Both the position numbers and the translations under genes were made by a program. From positions 62,001 to 126,000 of the forward strand of contig NZ_JAGQDC010000002.1 of assembly GCF_023282985.1 (NCBI RefSeq): 64,000 bases of DNA, given 5' to 3'. Positions 1 to 8,568 of the stretch are shown here, in pieces. The notes under the pieces are model-generated. The model was not told the origin of the DNA, did no database searches, and saw only the letters and a program-made list of their open reading frames with translations. Source of the stretch: Serratia silvae (GTDB lineage Bacteria; Pseudomonadota; Gammaproteobacteria; Enterobacterales; Enterobacteriaceae). The first letter of the stretch is position 1; each line of letters opens with the position of its first letter.

Positions 1-1
1 G

Positions 2-262
2 CTGATGCCTGGCGTGACGATTGGCGAAGGGGCGATAGTGGCCGCCGGTAGCGTGGTGACTGCGGATGTAGAGCCCTACGCTATCGTTGGCGGTAATCCG
101 GCCCGGATGATTAAACAGCGGTTCTCCCCAGAGACAATCGCGCGTTTACTCGCGTTGCAGATTTACGATTTGCCCGCCGAGGCGTTCGCCAGCATCCAGC
201 CCTTGTTGGCCAGCGATGATATAACGGCCTTGGAGCAGGCGCTTAAGGGAATGCGTCAATAA
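2..262 (+). CDS. Xenobiotic acetyltransferase (CatB/Vat-like), C-terminal fragment
   Basis: Only the last 86 codons lie in the window; the gene begins upstream of base 1. What is visible is the end of a left-handed beta-helix with hexapeptide repeats ([17 protein letters not shown]) followed by [10 protein letters not shown] and an IKQRF segment. That order is typical of the acetyl-CoA-dependent acetyltransferases CatB and Vat, which modify chloramphenicol or streptogramins, and of related enzymes whose substrate is not known. The catalytic His lies outside the window, so substrate and activity cannot be judged. A strong terminator follows six bases after the stop, so this is the last gene of its unit. 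Confidence 0.8.
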   Translation: MMPGVTIGEGAIVAAGSVVTADVEPYAIVGGNPARMIKQRFSPETIARLLALQIYDLPAEAFASIQPLLASDDITALEQALKGMRQ

Positions 263-267
263 TAAGC

Positions 268-294
268 CGGGCGGGTTAACCCCGCCCGCTTTTT
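268..294 (+). terminator. Rho-independent terminator after the acetyltransferase
   Basis: An eight-pair GC stem (CGGGCGGG with CCCGCCCG) with a five-base loop is followed by C and five T. It sits directly after the stop codon at 260-262. Confidence 0.85.
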
Positions 295-434
295 CCTGAT
301 GAGGCTGACGTGTGATATAAATACCAGACCGAGGCTCAAGATGGCAAAAATTGCCGCCACCAGGTATTGGGCTAAACGAAATCATATCAACACCAGAGTA
401 GGGTGTTGGTCGCGACAGAAAGGAGAGGAATATA

Positions 435-680
435 ATGGAGTATAGGTTAAGTAGTTTAAGCATATATGATATGGAAGATAAACGTATGCTTTATGTCGGC
501 GTGACAGTGCATAATAGCGATGATGATGATTGTCGGGACGATACGCATTTTAATATTCACATGCCTTATGACCGCGAAAATACATTAGCTTTCATTGAAC
601 AACAGAGCATCGCAATCGCCAAAGACAGAATTCGCAAGGCAGCTGCTGGCCTGGATAAGGATGTATCCTCTGTTGCTTAA
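435..680 (+). CDS. Small hypothetical protein, 81 aa
   Basis: I do not recognise this protein. It is acidic in the middle, with a run of four Asp near residue 30. It has no signal peptide or membrane segment and no cysteine pair suggesting metal binding. The start is supported by a strong ribosome binding site (AGGAGAGG) about eight bases upstream of ATG. Base composition is more AT-rich than its neighbours, which fits accessory DNA. It stands alone between the terminator at 268-294 and a perfect inverted repeat at 683-720. It could be a small soluble stress or regulatory protein, but nothing in the sequence decides this. Confidence 0.55.
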   Translation: MEYRLSSLSIYDMEDKRMLYVGVTVHNSDDDDCRDDTHFNIHMPYDRENTLAFIEQQSIAIAKDRIRKAAAGLDKDVSSVA

Positions 681-682
681 TA

Positions 683-720
683 TGTTCGTTACCCTATGTT
701 TTTAAATAGGGTAACGAACA
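683..720. repeat. Perfect 15-bp inverted repeat
   Basis: TGTTCGTTACCCTAT (683-697) is matched exactly by its reverse complement at 706-720 across an eight-base loop. There is no T-run after the stem on either strand, so it is not a standard intrinsic terminator. It may stabilise the end of the 81-aa gene's mRNA or be a repeat unit. Confidence 0.75.
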
Positions 721-722
721 AC

Positions 723-742
723 GGGCGCTGCATGCAACGCCC
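723..742. repeat. Short REP-like palindrome
   Basis: GGGCG and CGCCC flank a TGCATGCA core, giving a 20-base near-perfect palindrome immediately after the inverted repeat at 683-720. It resembles small dispersed intergenic palindromes of enterobacteria. No second copy was seen in this window. Confidence 0.5.
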
Positions 743-769
743 CTACAGAACGGTTTTGTCAGCAGTCTC

Positions 770-791
770 AAGCCCTCCTTTCAGAGGGCTT
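770..791 (-). terminator. Hairpin after tctA
   Basis: AAGCCCTC (770-777) pairs with GAGGGCTT (784-791) over a six-base loop, five bases past the tctA stop on the minus strand. It has no T-run, so it may act as an mRNA 3' end stabiliser or a weak terminator. Confidence 0.55.
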
Positions 792-795
792 CCCA

Positions 796-2316
796 TTACT
801 CGACTTCCGCCGCTTCCCCGGTGATACGGCGGTGTTTGCGGAATTTGCGCAGCAGCGGGGGTAACACCAACACCACGACGGCCAGCACCAGCAGGCATTG
901 GGCAATGGCGCTGCTCCACAGAATGCCAAAGTTCCCATTGCTGATAGACAATGCCCGGCGCAGGTTCTGCTCCAGCATTTCCCCCAGTACAAACCCCAGG
1001 ATCAGCGGCGACATCGGGAAGTGCATTTTGCGCAGGATATAGCCAAACACCCCTAACCCCACCATTAACAGTAAATCGAAGGTGGTGCTGTGCACCGCAT
1101 AGACCCCAACGGCGGATACGGTAGCGATCGCCGGTACCAGGAACCATAGCGGCACGGTCAGCATACGGGTGAACAGGCCAATCAAGGGGATGTTCATGAT
1201 CAACAGCATTACGTTGGCGATCAGCAGCGCGGCGATCAGTCCCCAAACGATATCCGGCTGTTCGGTGAACATTGCCGGGCCAGGGGTGATGTTATATAGC
1301 GTCAATGCGCCCATCATCACCGCCGTAGTGCCTGAACCCGGAACACCCAGAGTCAGCATCGGAATAAATGAGCCGCAGGCGGAAGCGTTATTGGCGGCCT
1401 CCGGCGCGGCGACGCCACGAATATCCCCTTTACCAAACGACTCGCTGTTGCCGCTGATGCGCTTTTCCGTCATATAGGTGAGCGCACTGGCAATGGTCGC
1501 CCCGGCACCGGGCAGAATACCGACGAAGAAACCGACAAAGGAGGAGCGCAGGGTAGGGCCAACGCACTCGGCAGCCTCTTTACGGTTAAACAGCATACGG
1601 CCGGTTTTGCGGATCAGCTTCTGGCCCGTGCTGGTGCTTTCCAGCATCAGCAAGATCTCGCTGACCGAGAACAGCCCGATCACCACTACAATAAACTGAA
1701 TGCCGTCGGAGAGGTGTACGCTGTCGAAGGTGAAGCGATACACGCCGGTATTGGCGTCCACCCCTACCGTGGCCAGCCCCAGACCGATCAGGGCCGCCAG
1801 CAGGGATTTCAACGGGTTCTGGCTCATCATGCTGCCAAGGCAGGCAATGGCAAAGACCATCAGGGCAAAGTATTCTGCCGGGCCAAACGCCAGTGACCAG
1901 CGGGCCAGCATTGGGGCGAACAGAATAATGCCGATAATGGCGACCAGCGAGCCGGTGAAAGAGCTGACCGCGGAGATCGACAGGGCAACCCCTGCGCGGC
2001 CCTGCTGGGCCATAGGGTAGCCATCCAGCGCGGTCATGATTGCGGCGGCATCCCCTGGGACGTTGAGCAGGATCGACGAGATCCGCCCGCCGTATTCACA
2101 GCCGATATACACCGTAGCCAGCAGGATCAGGGCCGACTCGGCGGGTAGCTTCAAGGCGAAAGCCAGCGGTAAGAGGATCGCCACGCCGTTGATCGGGCCA
2201 AGGCCCGGCAGCAGCCCGACGATGGTGCCCACAAAGCAGCCGATCAGGGCAATCATCAGGTTCTGGGGCAGCAGCGCCACTTCGAACCCTTGTGATAAAT
2301 ACATCCAGGTTTCCAT
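796..2316 (-). CDS. tctA: Tripartite tricarboxylate transporter, large membrane subunit TctA
   Basis: Large inner-membrane component of the TTT family, which imports citrate-like tricarboxylates in partnership with TctB and the periplasmic binding protein TctC. The 506-residue protein is the usual length. It is almost entirely hydrophobic helices, with the conserved GLLPGLGPINGVAILLP segment near residue 35 and PGAGATIASA and PEAANNA motifs in the middle. An in-frame ATG eight codons upstream exists, but the start at 2316 is preferred. It has a GGGAG ribosome site at good spacing, it avoids overlap with tctB, and the protein begins METWMYL as in relatives. It is the last gene of tctCBA. Substrate (citrate, tricarballylate or another acid) is inferred from the family, not shown. 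Confidence 0.93.
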   Translation of the reverse strand: METWMYLSQGFEVALLPQNLMIALIGCFVGTIVGLLPGLGPINGVAILLPLAFALKLPAESALILLATVYIGCEYGGRISSILLNVPGDAAAIMTALDGYPMAQQGRAGVALSISAVSSFTGSLVAIIGIILFAPMLARWSLAFGPAEYFALMVFAIACLGSMMSQNPLKSLLAALIGLGLATVGVDANTGVYRFTFDSVHLSDGIQFIVVVIGLFSVSEILLMLESTSTGQKLIRKTGRMLFNRKEAAECVGPTLRSSFVGFFVGILPGAGATIASALTYMTEKRISGNSESFGKGDIRGVAAPEAANNASACGSFIPMLTLGVPGSGTTAVMMGALTLYNITPGPAMFTEQPDIVWGLIAALLIANVMLLIMNIPLIGLFTRMLTVPLWFLVPAIATVSAVGVYAVHSTTFDLLLMVGLGVFGYILRKMHFPMSPLILGFVLGEMLEQNLRRALSISNGNFGILWSSAIAQCLLVLAVVVLVLPPLLRKFRKHRRITGEAAEVE

Positions 2317-2327
2317 TATCGCTCCCG

Positions 2328-2759
2328 TTAGCTCAGCCAAACGCCGAGTGGCAGTGTGACATCCAGTAAATAATCAAAGGCGTAAAACAGCACAACGCCC
2401 ATCACGGTGCCAGAAATCAATGCGGCCTTGATGCTGGCCTGGAACAACAGACCGATGCTGAACGTCAGCAGGGCCGTGGCCAGCGGGAAGCCGAGCCACT
2501 CGAATCCCCAGGCGTACAGCACCAGCGTGACCACCAGTGCCAGCAGACGTTGCAGCACTTTGCTATGCGGCCACTCGACGAACTGTGGCCGACGCAACAG
2601 CAGCAATGCGGCACACAGGGCCATCAGGCTCAGGATGGTCAAAGGGAAGGGGCGTGGCCCCAAAGGTTCGTAGCTGTATTCGCTCTGGATGCCCCAACCG
2701 AGAAACAGGCCGCCGCCGCACAGTAGCAACCACAGAGCCGCAAAAATACGATCGCTCAT
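2328..2759 (-). CDS. tctB: Tripartite tricarboxylate transporter, small membrane subunit TctB
   Basis: Small membrane subunit of the TTT transporter, 143 residues with four predicted membrane helices, as expected for TctB. The motif GPRPFPLTI after the first helix is a family hallmark. It lies 14 bases after the tctC stop and is followed by tctA after 11 bases, so the three genes are one transcript. A GGGGGA ribosome site precedes the ATG. TctB sequences are poorly conserved in general, so identification rests on size, topology and position between tctC and tctA. Confidence 0.92.
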   Translation of the reverse strand: MSDRIFAALWLLLCGGGLFLGWGIQSEYSYEPLGPRPFPLTILSLMALCAALLLLRRPQFVEWPHSKVLQRLLALVVTLVLYAWGFEWLGFPLATALLTFSIGLLFQASIKAALISGTVMGVVLFYAFDYLLDVTLPLGVWLS

Positions 2760-2773
2760 GCCAATTCCCCCGG

Positions 2774-3754
2774 TTATTTGGCCAGCCCGAACGCTTTGGC
2801 CTGTTCACGATACTGGGTTACCTGGTTTTTCACATAGGCATCCAACTCCTTGCCGGTCAGGTTGAATTCAAACAGGCCGCGCAGATCGCGCTGTTGCTTG
2901 AACTCCTCGGTTGCCATCATGGTTTTGAAGGTGTCGATCCACCACTGATACTCGGCTTCGCTGACCTTTGGGCCAAGGTAGAAACCACGGATGATCGGCC
3001 ACACCAGATTGAATCCTTGCTCTTTGGCGGTAGGGACGTTTGCCAGCTCGCCTGGCAGGCGCTCTTCGGCATACACTGCCAGCACACGCAGCTTATCTCC
3101 CTTCAGGTAAGGCACCATCTCGCTCAGATCGCCGGATACCGCCTGAATGTGATTACCCAACAGCGCGGTCACCGGTTCGCCGCCCCCTTCAAACGCCACA
3201 TAGCGCATCTTGTGGGGATCAACGCCAACTTCACGGGCCAGCAGGGCGGTTTTCATCCAGTCCTGGCTGCCAATGGAGGCTCCGGCACCAAACACCACGC
3301 TGTTTGGGTCTTTTTGGAAGGCTGTCATCAGGTCTTTCAGCGTCTTGTAAGGCGAATCGGCGCGTACGGCGATCATGCCGTAATCGGTACCCACTGCCGC
3401 CAGCCATTTCACATCATCCACGTTGTAGCGGCCAAACTTGCCTTGCGACAGGTTCAGCAGGGAACCGCCAGAGAACGCCACCACGGTGCCAAATTCGGCT
3501 GGCCGCTGAGCAACGATGGCGTTATAGGCAACGGCTCCCACGCCGCCGGGCATATAGGTGACGCGCATCGGCTTATCAATAGCCTTGGTTTCTTGCAAGG
3601 AGACCTGAATAAGTTTGCAGGTGAGATCGAAGCCTCCGCCGGGTTTGGCCGGAGCGATACATTCGGTGCGTTTTGGCGCCTCCACGGCGAACGCCTGGTT
3701 GGCGGCGAACATCAGAACAGTGGCGGTAAGCGTACGGGTAATTATTGTTTTCAT
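2774..3754 (-). CDS. tctC: Tricarboxylate-binding periplasmic protein TctC
   Basis: Periplasmic substrate-binding protein of the TTT transporter (Bug family), 326 residues. A signal peptide covers about residues 1-23 (cleavage after NQAFA). The mature start has the CIAPAKPGGGFDLTCK segment that forms part of the carboxylate-binding pocket. It is the first gene of tctCBA and is divergent from tctDE across a 123-base control region, where the response regulator probably acts. A GGGGAA ribosome site precedes ATG. The gene arrangement is that of the Salmonella citrate-inducible tct locus, so citrate or a close analogue is the most likely ligand (inferred). Confidence 0.93.
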   Translation of the reverse strand: MKTIITRTLTATVLMFAANQAFAVEAPKRTECIAPAKPGGGFDLTCKLIQVSLQETKAIDKPMRVTYMPGGVGAVAYNAIVAQRPAEFGTVVAFSGGSLLNLSQGKFGRYNVDDVKWLAAVGTDYGMIAVRADSPYKTLKDLMTAFQKDPNSVVFGAGASIGSQDWMKTALLAREVGVDPHKMRYVAFEGGGEPVTALLGNHIQAVSGDLSEMVPYLKGDKLRVLAVYAEERLPGELANVPTAKEQGFNLVWPIIRGFYLGPKVSEAEYQWWIDTFKTMMATEEFKQQRDLRGLFEFNLTGKELDAYVKNQVTQYREQAKAFGLAK

Positions 3755-3877
3755 GACGTTTCCCCATCGGTTTTGTTTCAGTTTGTGAGAATCCCCGCTG
3801 ACACGGGGTTGCCAAATTGTTAAAACATAAACCTTTCATTTACCTTTCAGCGACCGGGAAAGTTTACAGGATGTGAT

Positions 3878-4552
3878 ATGCGTCTCTTGTTAGTGGAAGA
3901 TCACCCCGAGCTGGCTCATTGGTTGCAGAAAGCCCTTACCGGCCTTGGGTTTGCGGTGGATGTGGCGATAGACGGCGTGGCGGCAGACCATCTGTTATTG
4001 CACGAAAAATATGCGCTGGTGGTGTTGGATGTCGCACTGCCCCGGCTCAACGGGCTGGAGCTGTTGGCACGGCTGCGTAAGCGTGGGCAGGCTCTGCCAG
4101 TGTTGCTTTTGACGGCTCGTACCGAGGTGGCCGATCGGGTTAAAGGGTTGAATCTTGGGGCTGACGATTACCTCACCAAGCCCTTTGAACTGGATGAACT
4201 GGAGGCACGCATCCGGGCGTTGCTGCGCCGCAGCATTGGCGTGACGCAACAGGCATTGCAATACGGTTTATTGACCTATCACGATGAGGGCTACTTCTTG
4301 TTGGCAGAAAAACCTCTGTCGTTAACTCCCCGTGAGCTGGCGGTGTTGACCACTTTGATGCATCGCCGTGGCCGCCCGGTCGCCAAGCAGCAATTGTTTG
4401 AGCAGGTGTTTACGCTTTCTGACGAGGCTAACCCCGAAAGCATCGAACTTTACGTCCATCGCGTGCGTAAGAAACTCCAGGGGAGCAACGTGGCGATCGT
4501 GACGTTGCGGGGTCTGGGCTACAGCCTGGAGCTGTGCGATGAGGTGGTTTAA
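3878..4552 (+). CDS. tctD: Response regulator TctD
   Basis: OmpR/PhoB-type response regulator, 224 residues. The receiver domain (1-115) has the acidic pair E7/D8, phospho-acceptor D51 and K101. The winged-helix DNA-binding domain occupies about 125-220, ending with the VHRVRKKL recognition helix and TLRGLGY wing. It is divergent from tctC and overlaps the kinase gene downstream by 14 bases. By position and by analogy with Salmonella TctD it should control tctCBA in response to external tricarboxylates. Length agrees with the family. Confidence 0.92.
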   Translation: MRLLLVEDHPELAHWLQKALTGLGFAVDVAIDGVAADHLLLHEKYALVVLDVALPRLNGLELLARLRKRGQALPVLLLTARTEVADRVKGLNLGADDYLTKPFELDELEARIRALLRRSIGVTQQALQYGLLTYHDEGYFLLAEKPLSLTPRELAVLTTLMHRRGRPVAKQQLFEQVFTLSDEANPESIELYVHRVRKKLQGSNVAIVTLRGLGYSLELCDEVV

Positions 4553-5951
4553 AGCACCGCGTTCGTTGTTCTATCAGTTGCTGCTGTTCTTTGGTTTACC
4601 GCTGCTGATATTGGGTGGGATCTCAATCTACACCCACTATTTCAGCGCGATGAGTGCGGCGACGATGGCCTACGATCGCACCTTATTGGCGTCGGCCCGC
4701 ACGGTGGCGGAGCGGCTGGTGGTACGTAATCAGCGCCTGGAGGTGGATGTGCCTTATGTGGTGCTGGACAGCTTCGAGCGCAATATGAACGACCGGCTGT
4801 ACTATCAAGTGATTTCCCCCGGGGGACAGAATATTTCGGGCTATAACGATTTGCCCAAGATGCCACCTTATATTCCCCGCTCCAACCTCTATCCGGCCCT
4901 GGTGCATTTTTACGATGCGCACTATCGGGGGCAGCCAATCCGCGTGGCGGCGCTGTTCCAGCCGGTGAATGAGGGCGGAGTGATGGGGATGGCGACCATT
5001 CTGGTGGCGGAGACGTTAGCGTCGCGGCGCTATCTGGCGCGGCAGATGCTGCTGGCGGCGCTGCTCAGCCAGGGGACAGTGGTGGTATTGACGCTCATTC
5101 TGGCTTACATCCTGCTGAAAAAGCTGCTGCAACCGCTGCGCAAGCTGTCCAGCATGATGCTGCGGCGCGATCCGGGGGAACTGACGCCTTTGCCGATGGT
5201 GTTGCCCTGGTCGGAAATGCAACCGCTGCTACTGGCATTCAACCGCTATATTGAACGGCTGCGGTTGATGGTGGCGCGTCAGGAACGTTTTAGTGCCGAT
5301 GCCTCCCATCAGCTACGTACGCCGCTCACGGTTTTGAAAACCCAGGTTGGTGTGGCATTGGCCAGCGAACGGCCCGATCAGTGGCGTGAGAGCCTGGAAG
5401 GGATGAGCGCCACCCTGGACAGTACCGTTGCGTTGACCGACCGCCTGCTGTACCTGTCGCGGCTGAAGGCGCACGAGCATCAGGTCGAGCGTAAGTTGCA
5501 GCCGGTTAATCTGGCCCAGGTGTTACGCGACGCCTGTTTTTCGCGCCTGCCGCAGGCCCGCAGTAAGCGGATCGATCTTGGCTACGAAGGTGTGGAAATT
5601 TGTTGGGTGGCCGGTGAGGCGTTGCTGCTGGCGGAGCTTTGCGCCAACCTGTTGGATAATGCGCTGAAATACACGCCAATTAAGGGGATCGTGACCGCCC
5701 GTTTATTGATGGTGGATGGGCAGGGGCTGTTAGAGATAGAAGACAGCGGCCCAGGCATTGCACAGGATCAGACGGTCGCTGCGCTGCAACCGTTTCGTCG
5801 GTTGGATAACGTTGGCGATCAGCCTGGGGCTGGGTTGGGACTGGCATTGGTTAAAGATATTACCGCTTATCACGGCACCCGCCCGGAACTGCTGAGTTCT
5901 GACGCGCTAGGCGGTCTGTTGGTACGGATACGCTTTAAGCTGTTGGGGTGA
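4539..5951 (+). CDS. tctE: Sensor histidine kinase TctE
   Basis: Membrane sensor kinase, 470 residues, partner of TctD. Two membrane segments (about 12-33 and 171-193) enclose a periplasmic sensing domain of the kind found in TctE and QseC relatives. They are followed by a HAMP-like linker, the phospho-accepting H257 in SADASHQLRTPLT, the N box LCANLLDNALKYTP, and ATP-lid motifs GPGIAQD and GAGLGLALV. The start codon lies inside tctD, so the two are translationally coupled. The sensed ligand is presumably the transported tricarboxylate. Confidence 0.92.
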   Translation: MRWFKAPRSLFYQLLLFFGLPLLILGGISIYTHYFSAMSAATMAYDRTLLASARTVAERLVVRNQRLEVDVPYVVLDSFERNMNDRLYYQVISPGGQNISGYNDLPKMPPYIPRSNLYPALVHFYDAHYRGQPIRVAALFQPVNEGGVMGMATILVAETLASRRYLARQMLLAALLSQGTVVVLTLILAYILLKKLLQPLRKLSSMMLRRDPGELTPLPMVLPWSEMQPLLLAFNRYIERLRLMVARQERFSADASHQLRTPLTVLKTQVGVALASERPDQWRESLEGMSATLDSTVALTDRLLYLSRLKAHEHQVERKLQPVNLAQVLRDACFSRLPQARSKRIDLGYEGVEICWVAGEALLLAELCANLLDNALKYTPIKGIVTARLLMVDGQGLLEIEDSGPGIAQDQTVAALQPFRRLDNVGDQPGAGLGLALVKDITAYHGTRPELLSSDALGGLLVRIRFKLLG

Positions 5952-5977
5952 AAGGGGACGTATCTCCCCCTCACCCT
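5945..5977. terminator. Hairpin between convergent tctE and the exporter gene
   Basis: GGTGAAAGGGGA and TCCCCCTCACC form an imperfect stem over a short loop in the 31-base space between two convergent genes. It overlaps the tctE stop. No clear T-run is present. Confidence 0.45.
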
Positions 5978-5982
5978 CAGTC

Positions 5983-6876
5983 TTATGGTGTTACGGTGCT
6001 TTTTCTACGCCCTAACGGCGTGCGCAGGCGCTGTGACAAAATCACCCCCAGCAGGGCGACACCGCCGCCAATCAGATGGTAGCTATGCAACTGTTCATGC
6101 AGGAACAGGACCGCAATTATCGCGGTGAACACCGGAGCCAGGTTCATAAAGATCGACGCCTTGTTGGCGCCCAGGCGCATCACCCCCTGGATCCACAGGA
6201 ACGGCGCAGCAATCGACGCAGGGATACCGGCAAACAGCACCAGTGGGATGTTCTGGCTGGTAAGCTGCACGTCTTGTGCCATCAGGAAGTTCGGCAACAG
6301 CAGCACCACGCCAAACACAATCTGCACATACAGCGACTGCCAGTTGGGTAATGGGATCGCCCAACGTTTGGTCAACACGCCGTACAGGGCGTAGGAGGCC
6401 GAAGCGGCGAACATCATCAGTTCACCTTTGCCGATGCCGTGTTGCAGCAGCAGCCCCGGTTGCCCCGCGCTAACCAGCCACACCAACCCACCCAGCGACA
6501 GGATACTGCCCAGCGCGATACCCACGGTGGGGGCGACACGCAGGACAAAGATGCCGATTAACACCGTTAACAGTGGGATCAGGGAATTGAGAATGCCCAT
6601 AAACAGCGCGCTGACGCTGTGCGCGGCGTAATAGGCCAGGCTTTGATACAACACCATCCCCAGCAGACCGAGGATCATCAGTTTCCACCAGTTGGCGCGG
6701 ATGGCAGGCCAATTGCGGATCGCTCCCGGCAGTGCGAAAGGAGTGAGCACGATCAGCGCCAATGCCCAGCGATAGAAGGAGATGGCCGCCGGATCGATGG
6801 CGGTTGCCGATACTTTACTGACTACGGCGTTAATCGACCAGATCAGCACTGCCAGCAGGGGAAAGAGCACGTTCAT
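5983..6876 (-). CDS. EamA/DMT-family inner-membrane exporter
   Basis: Member of the drug/metabolite transporter superfamily, 297 residues, with ten predicted membrane helices arranged as two EamA repeats of five helices. The first repeat starts LLAVLIWSINAVVSK. The second contains ASASYALYGVLTKRW and ends with a loop carrying LAPVFTAIIAVLFL. Such proteins export amino acids, nucleosides or small toxic metabolites; the substrate here cannot be read from the sequence. The ATG at 6876 is preferred over a TTG six codons upstream. It is divergent from an AraC-family regulator 108 bases away, which probably controls it. Confidence 0.88.
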   Translation of the reverse strand: MNVLFPLLAVLIWSINAVVSKVSATAIDPAAISFYRWALALIVLTPFALPGAIRNWPAIRANWWKLMILGLLGMVLYQSLAYYAAHSVSALFMGILNSLIPLLTVLIGIFVLRVAPTVGIALGSILSLGGLVWLVSAGQPGLLLQHGIGKGELMMFAASASYALYGVLTKRWAIPLPNWQSLYVQIVFGVVLLLPNFLMAQDVQLTSQNIPLVLFAGIPASIAAPFLWIQGVMRLGANKASIFMNLAPVFTAIIAVLFLHEQLHSYHLIGGGVALLGVILSQRLRTPLGRRKSTVTP

Positions 6877-6984
6877 GATAATAATTCTCAACAACGAATA
6901 ACATGCTGGCTAGTCTACCTGTGTCCGGTTTATTATATATAGTCAAAATCAGACAGCATTTCGCGAAATCAAGACAACTTCACC

Positions 6985-7758
6985 ATGGCCGAAACCCGTA
7001 ATTATCCCACCGCAGACGTCGCGGCACCGCGCACGCTGTTTTTCCGCTGCGAAGAAACCAATGCGGATACCGAATATCTGCCGCACAGCCACGACTGGGG
7101 GCAGCTGATCTGCGTCAAAACCGGGGTGATCGCGCTGAATATTGCCGGGCAGCGCTTTTTGGCCCCACCGGAGTTTGCCGTCTGGCTGCCGCCGGGGATG
7201 GAGCATTCCAGCCATAACCGCAAACCGGTGCTGTTCCGCACCATCAATATCGCCAAATCCTTGTGCGCCGGGTTGCCAGAAGAGGCCTGTTTGATCAACG
7301 TATCGCCGGTGTTCAGCGCTATTGTTGAAGATTGTCTGGTGCGCAAAATGCTGGAACCCGCTAGCGAAGAGGATCTGCGCCTGTGCCGGGTGCTGATAGA
7401 TCAACTGCGGATTTCCCCGGTTCAACAGACCTATCTGCCGACCTCGCAAGACAAGTTTTTGGGGCCAGTGTTACAGGCGTTGGAACGTTGCCCTGCTGAC
7501 AATACCTCATTGGCGGTGTGGGCCAGTAGGGTATATACCACCGAACGCACGCTTTCGCGCCGCTGCCAGCAGGAATTGGGCATGTCGTTTAGCGAGTGGC
7601 GGCAACGCCTGCGTTTTTTACATGCGCTCTCCCTGCTGGAGCAGGGGAAAACCGTGCAGGATGTGGCTTTAGATGTGGGCTACAGCTCGGCTTCCGCGTT
7701 TATTGTGATGTTCCAGCAGATCGCAGGCACCACGCCAGAACGTTTCCGCCGGGCATGA
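6985..7758 (+). CDS. AraC-family transcriptional regulator with N-terminal cupin
   Basis: Regulator of 257 residues. An AraC-type cupin sensor (about 25-120, with HSHDWGQL and FLAPPEFAVWLPPGMEHSS) is followed by a double helix-turn-helix domain (about 160-257). The latter ends with VQDVALDVGYSSASAFIVMFQQIAG, where the GYSS..F motif is the second HTH signature. It is divergent from the DMT exporter, and similar AraC-exporter pairs usually sense the exported compound. The inducing ligand is unknown. It is followed after 13 bases by the convergent ecpA gene. Confidence 0.88.
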   Translation: MAETRNYPTADVAAPRTLFFRCEETNADTEYLPHSHDWGQLICVKTGVIALNIAGQRFLAPPEFAVWLPPGMEHSSHNRKPVLFRTINIAKSLCAGLPEEACLINVSPVFSAIVEDCLVRKMLEPASEEDLRLCRVLIDQLRISPVQQTYLPTSQDKFLGPVLQALERCPADNTSLAVWASRVYTTERTLSRRCQQELGMSFSEWRQRLRFLHALSLLEQGKTVQDVALDVGYSSASAFIVMFQQIAGTTPERFRRA

Positions 7759-7771
7759 CCGGTCTCTTGCG

Positions 7772-8359
7772 TCAACTGGTCCAGACTACATCGAACCGAA
7801 CGTTCACATCACCCGTCCAGGTACCTTCTGGCAGGGTGCTGTAGTCGGTTACTGCTTTAGTGCCATCAGCCGTCGCGCTGATGATGCTGAAATCGAACTG
7901 GTCTTGCGCACTGGTGCGGCCAGGCTGTTTGCCAGCGTTGGCTAATGATTTCAGGCCGTAGCCCAACTTATGGGAGGAGGTATCAATCATGACGGTTTCA
8001 GCGGATTTGGATACCGGAGCACCGTGGTAGTTAACTCCCACCTGCAGGGTAGAACCCGAGGTGCCAACCTGAGTCAGGGTGTTGCTGACCAGTGTGGACG
8101 TCAGTTTAAAATCGGTTGCGGTTTCTCCACCTTCAACAGTCACGTCAAACTGGCCTTGCTGACTGCTAAAGCCCTTATTGCCTGCCGCATATTGGAAATA
8201 CAAGTTGCCCGCTGGCGTAACCGTCAATTTGCTGGTGGTATCTTTCACCGCCGTTGCAGACCAGGTAGCCACTGTTTGCGCAGTGGCATCTTCCGCTTGA
8301 GCGGTACCAACGGCTGTGAGTGTTGCAACGATCGCCAGAACAAGTGTCGCTTTTTTCAT
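7772..8359 (-). CDS. ecpA: Common pilus major subunit EcpA, solitary
   Basis: Secreted fimbrial subunit of 195 residues, closely resembling the E. coli common pilus (Mat/Ecp) major pilin EcpA along its whole length. It shares the signal peptide (1-22, ending GTAQA), the [17 protein letters not shown] opening, [14 protein letters not shown], the [10 protein letters not shown] segment and the C-terminus [14 protein letters not shown]. In E. coli ecpA sits in ecpRABCDE with chaperones, usher and tip adhesin. Here the neighbours are an AraC regulator and pdxB, so no assembly genes are present locally. An AGGGGCG ribosome site precedes ATG. It may be assembled by a system elsewhere, or be an orphan. 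Confidence 0.9.
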   Translation of the reverse strand: MKKATLVLAIVATLTAVGTAQAEDATAQTVATWSATAVKDTTSKLTVTPAGNLYFQYAAGNKGFSSQQGQFDVTVEGGETATDFKLTSTLVSNTLTQVGTSGSTLQVGVNYHGAPVSKSAETVMIDTSSHKLGYGLKSLANAGKQPGRTSAQDQFDFSIISATADGTKAVTDYSTLPEGTWTGDVNVRFDVVWTS

Positions 8360-8568
8360 GGTTAACGCCCCTGATTTTCGATTTGTTTCTGCCCGTTAGC
8401 CGGTCGCTAACGTGAAGGTTCGCCTCCTTGCGTGATAATTATCGGAAAGAACGCAATAAAGCTTAGAAGAAAAACATCGTTATTTCACCGGGCATAACAA
8501 GCTTGGGTTTAGCTACCATTCGGTGGCACACTATTTTGTAGCTTGAGTATCTACTTTCGGAGAATGAC

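Noticed and set aside
2537-3823. A 428-codon open frame on the plus strand across tctB and tctC
   Set aside because: It lies opposite strongly supported tctC and tctB, has low-complexity His/Gln-rich composition typical of antisense frames in GC-rich DNA, and has no ribosome site.
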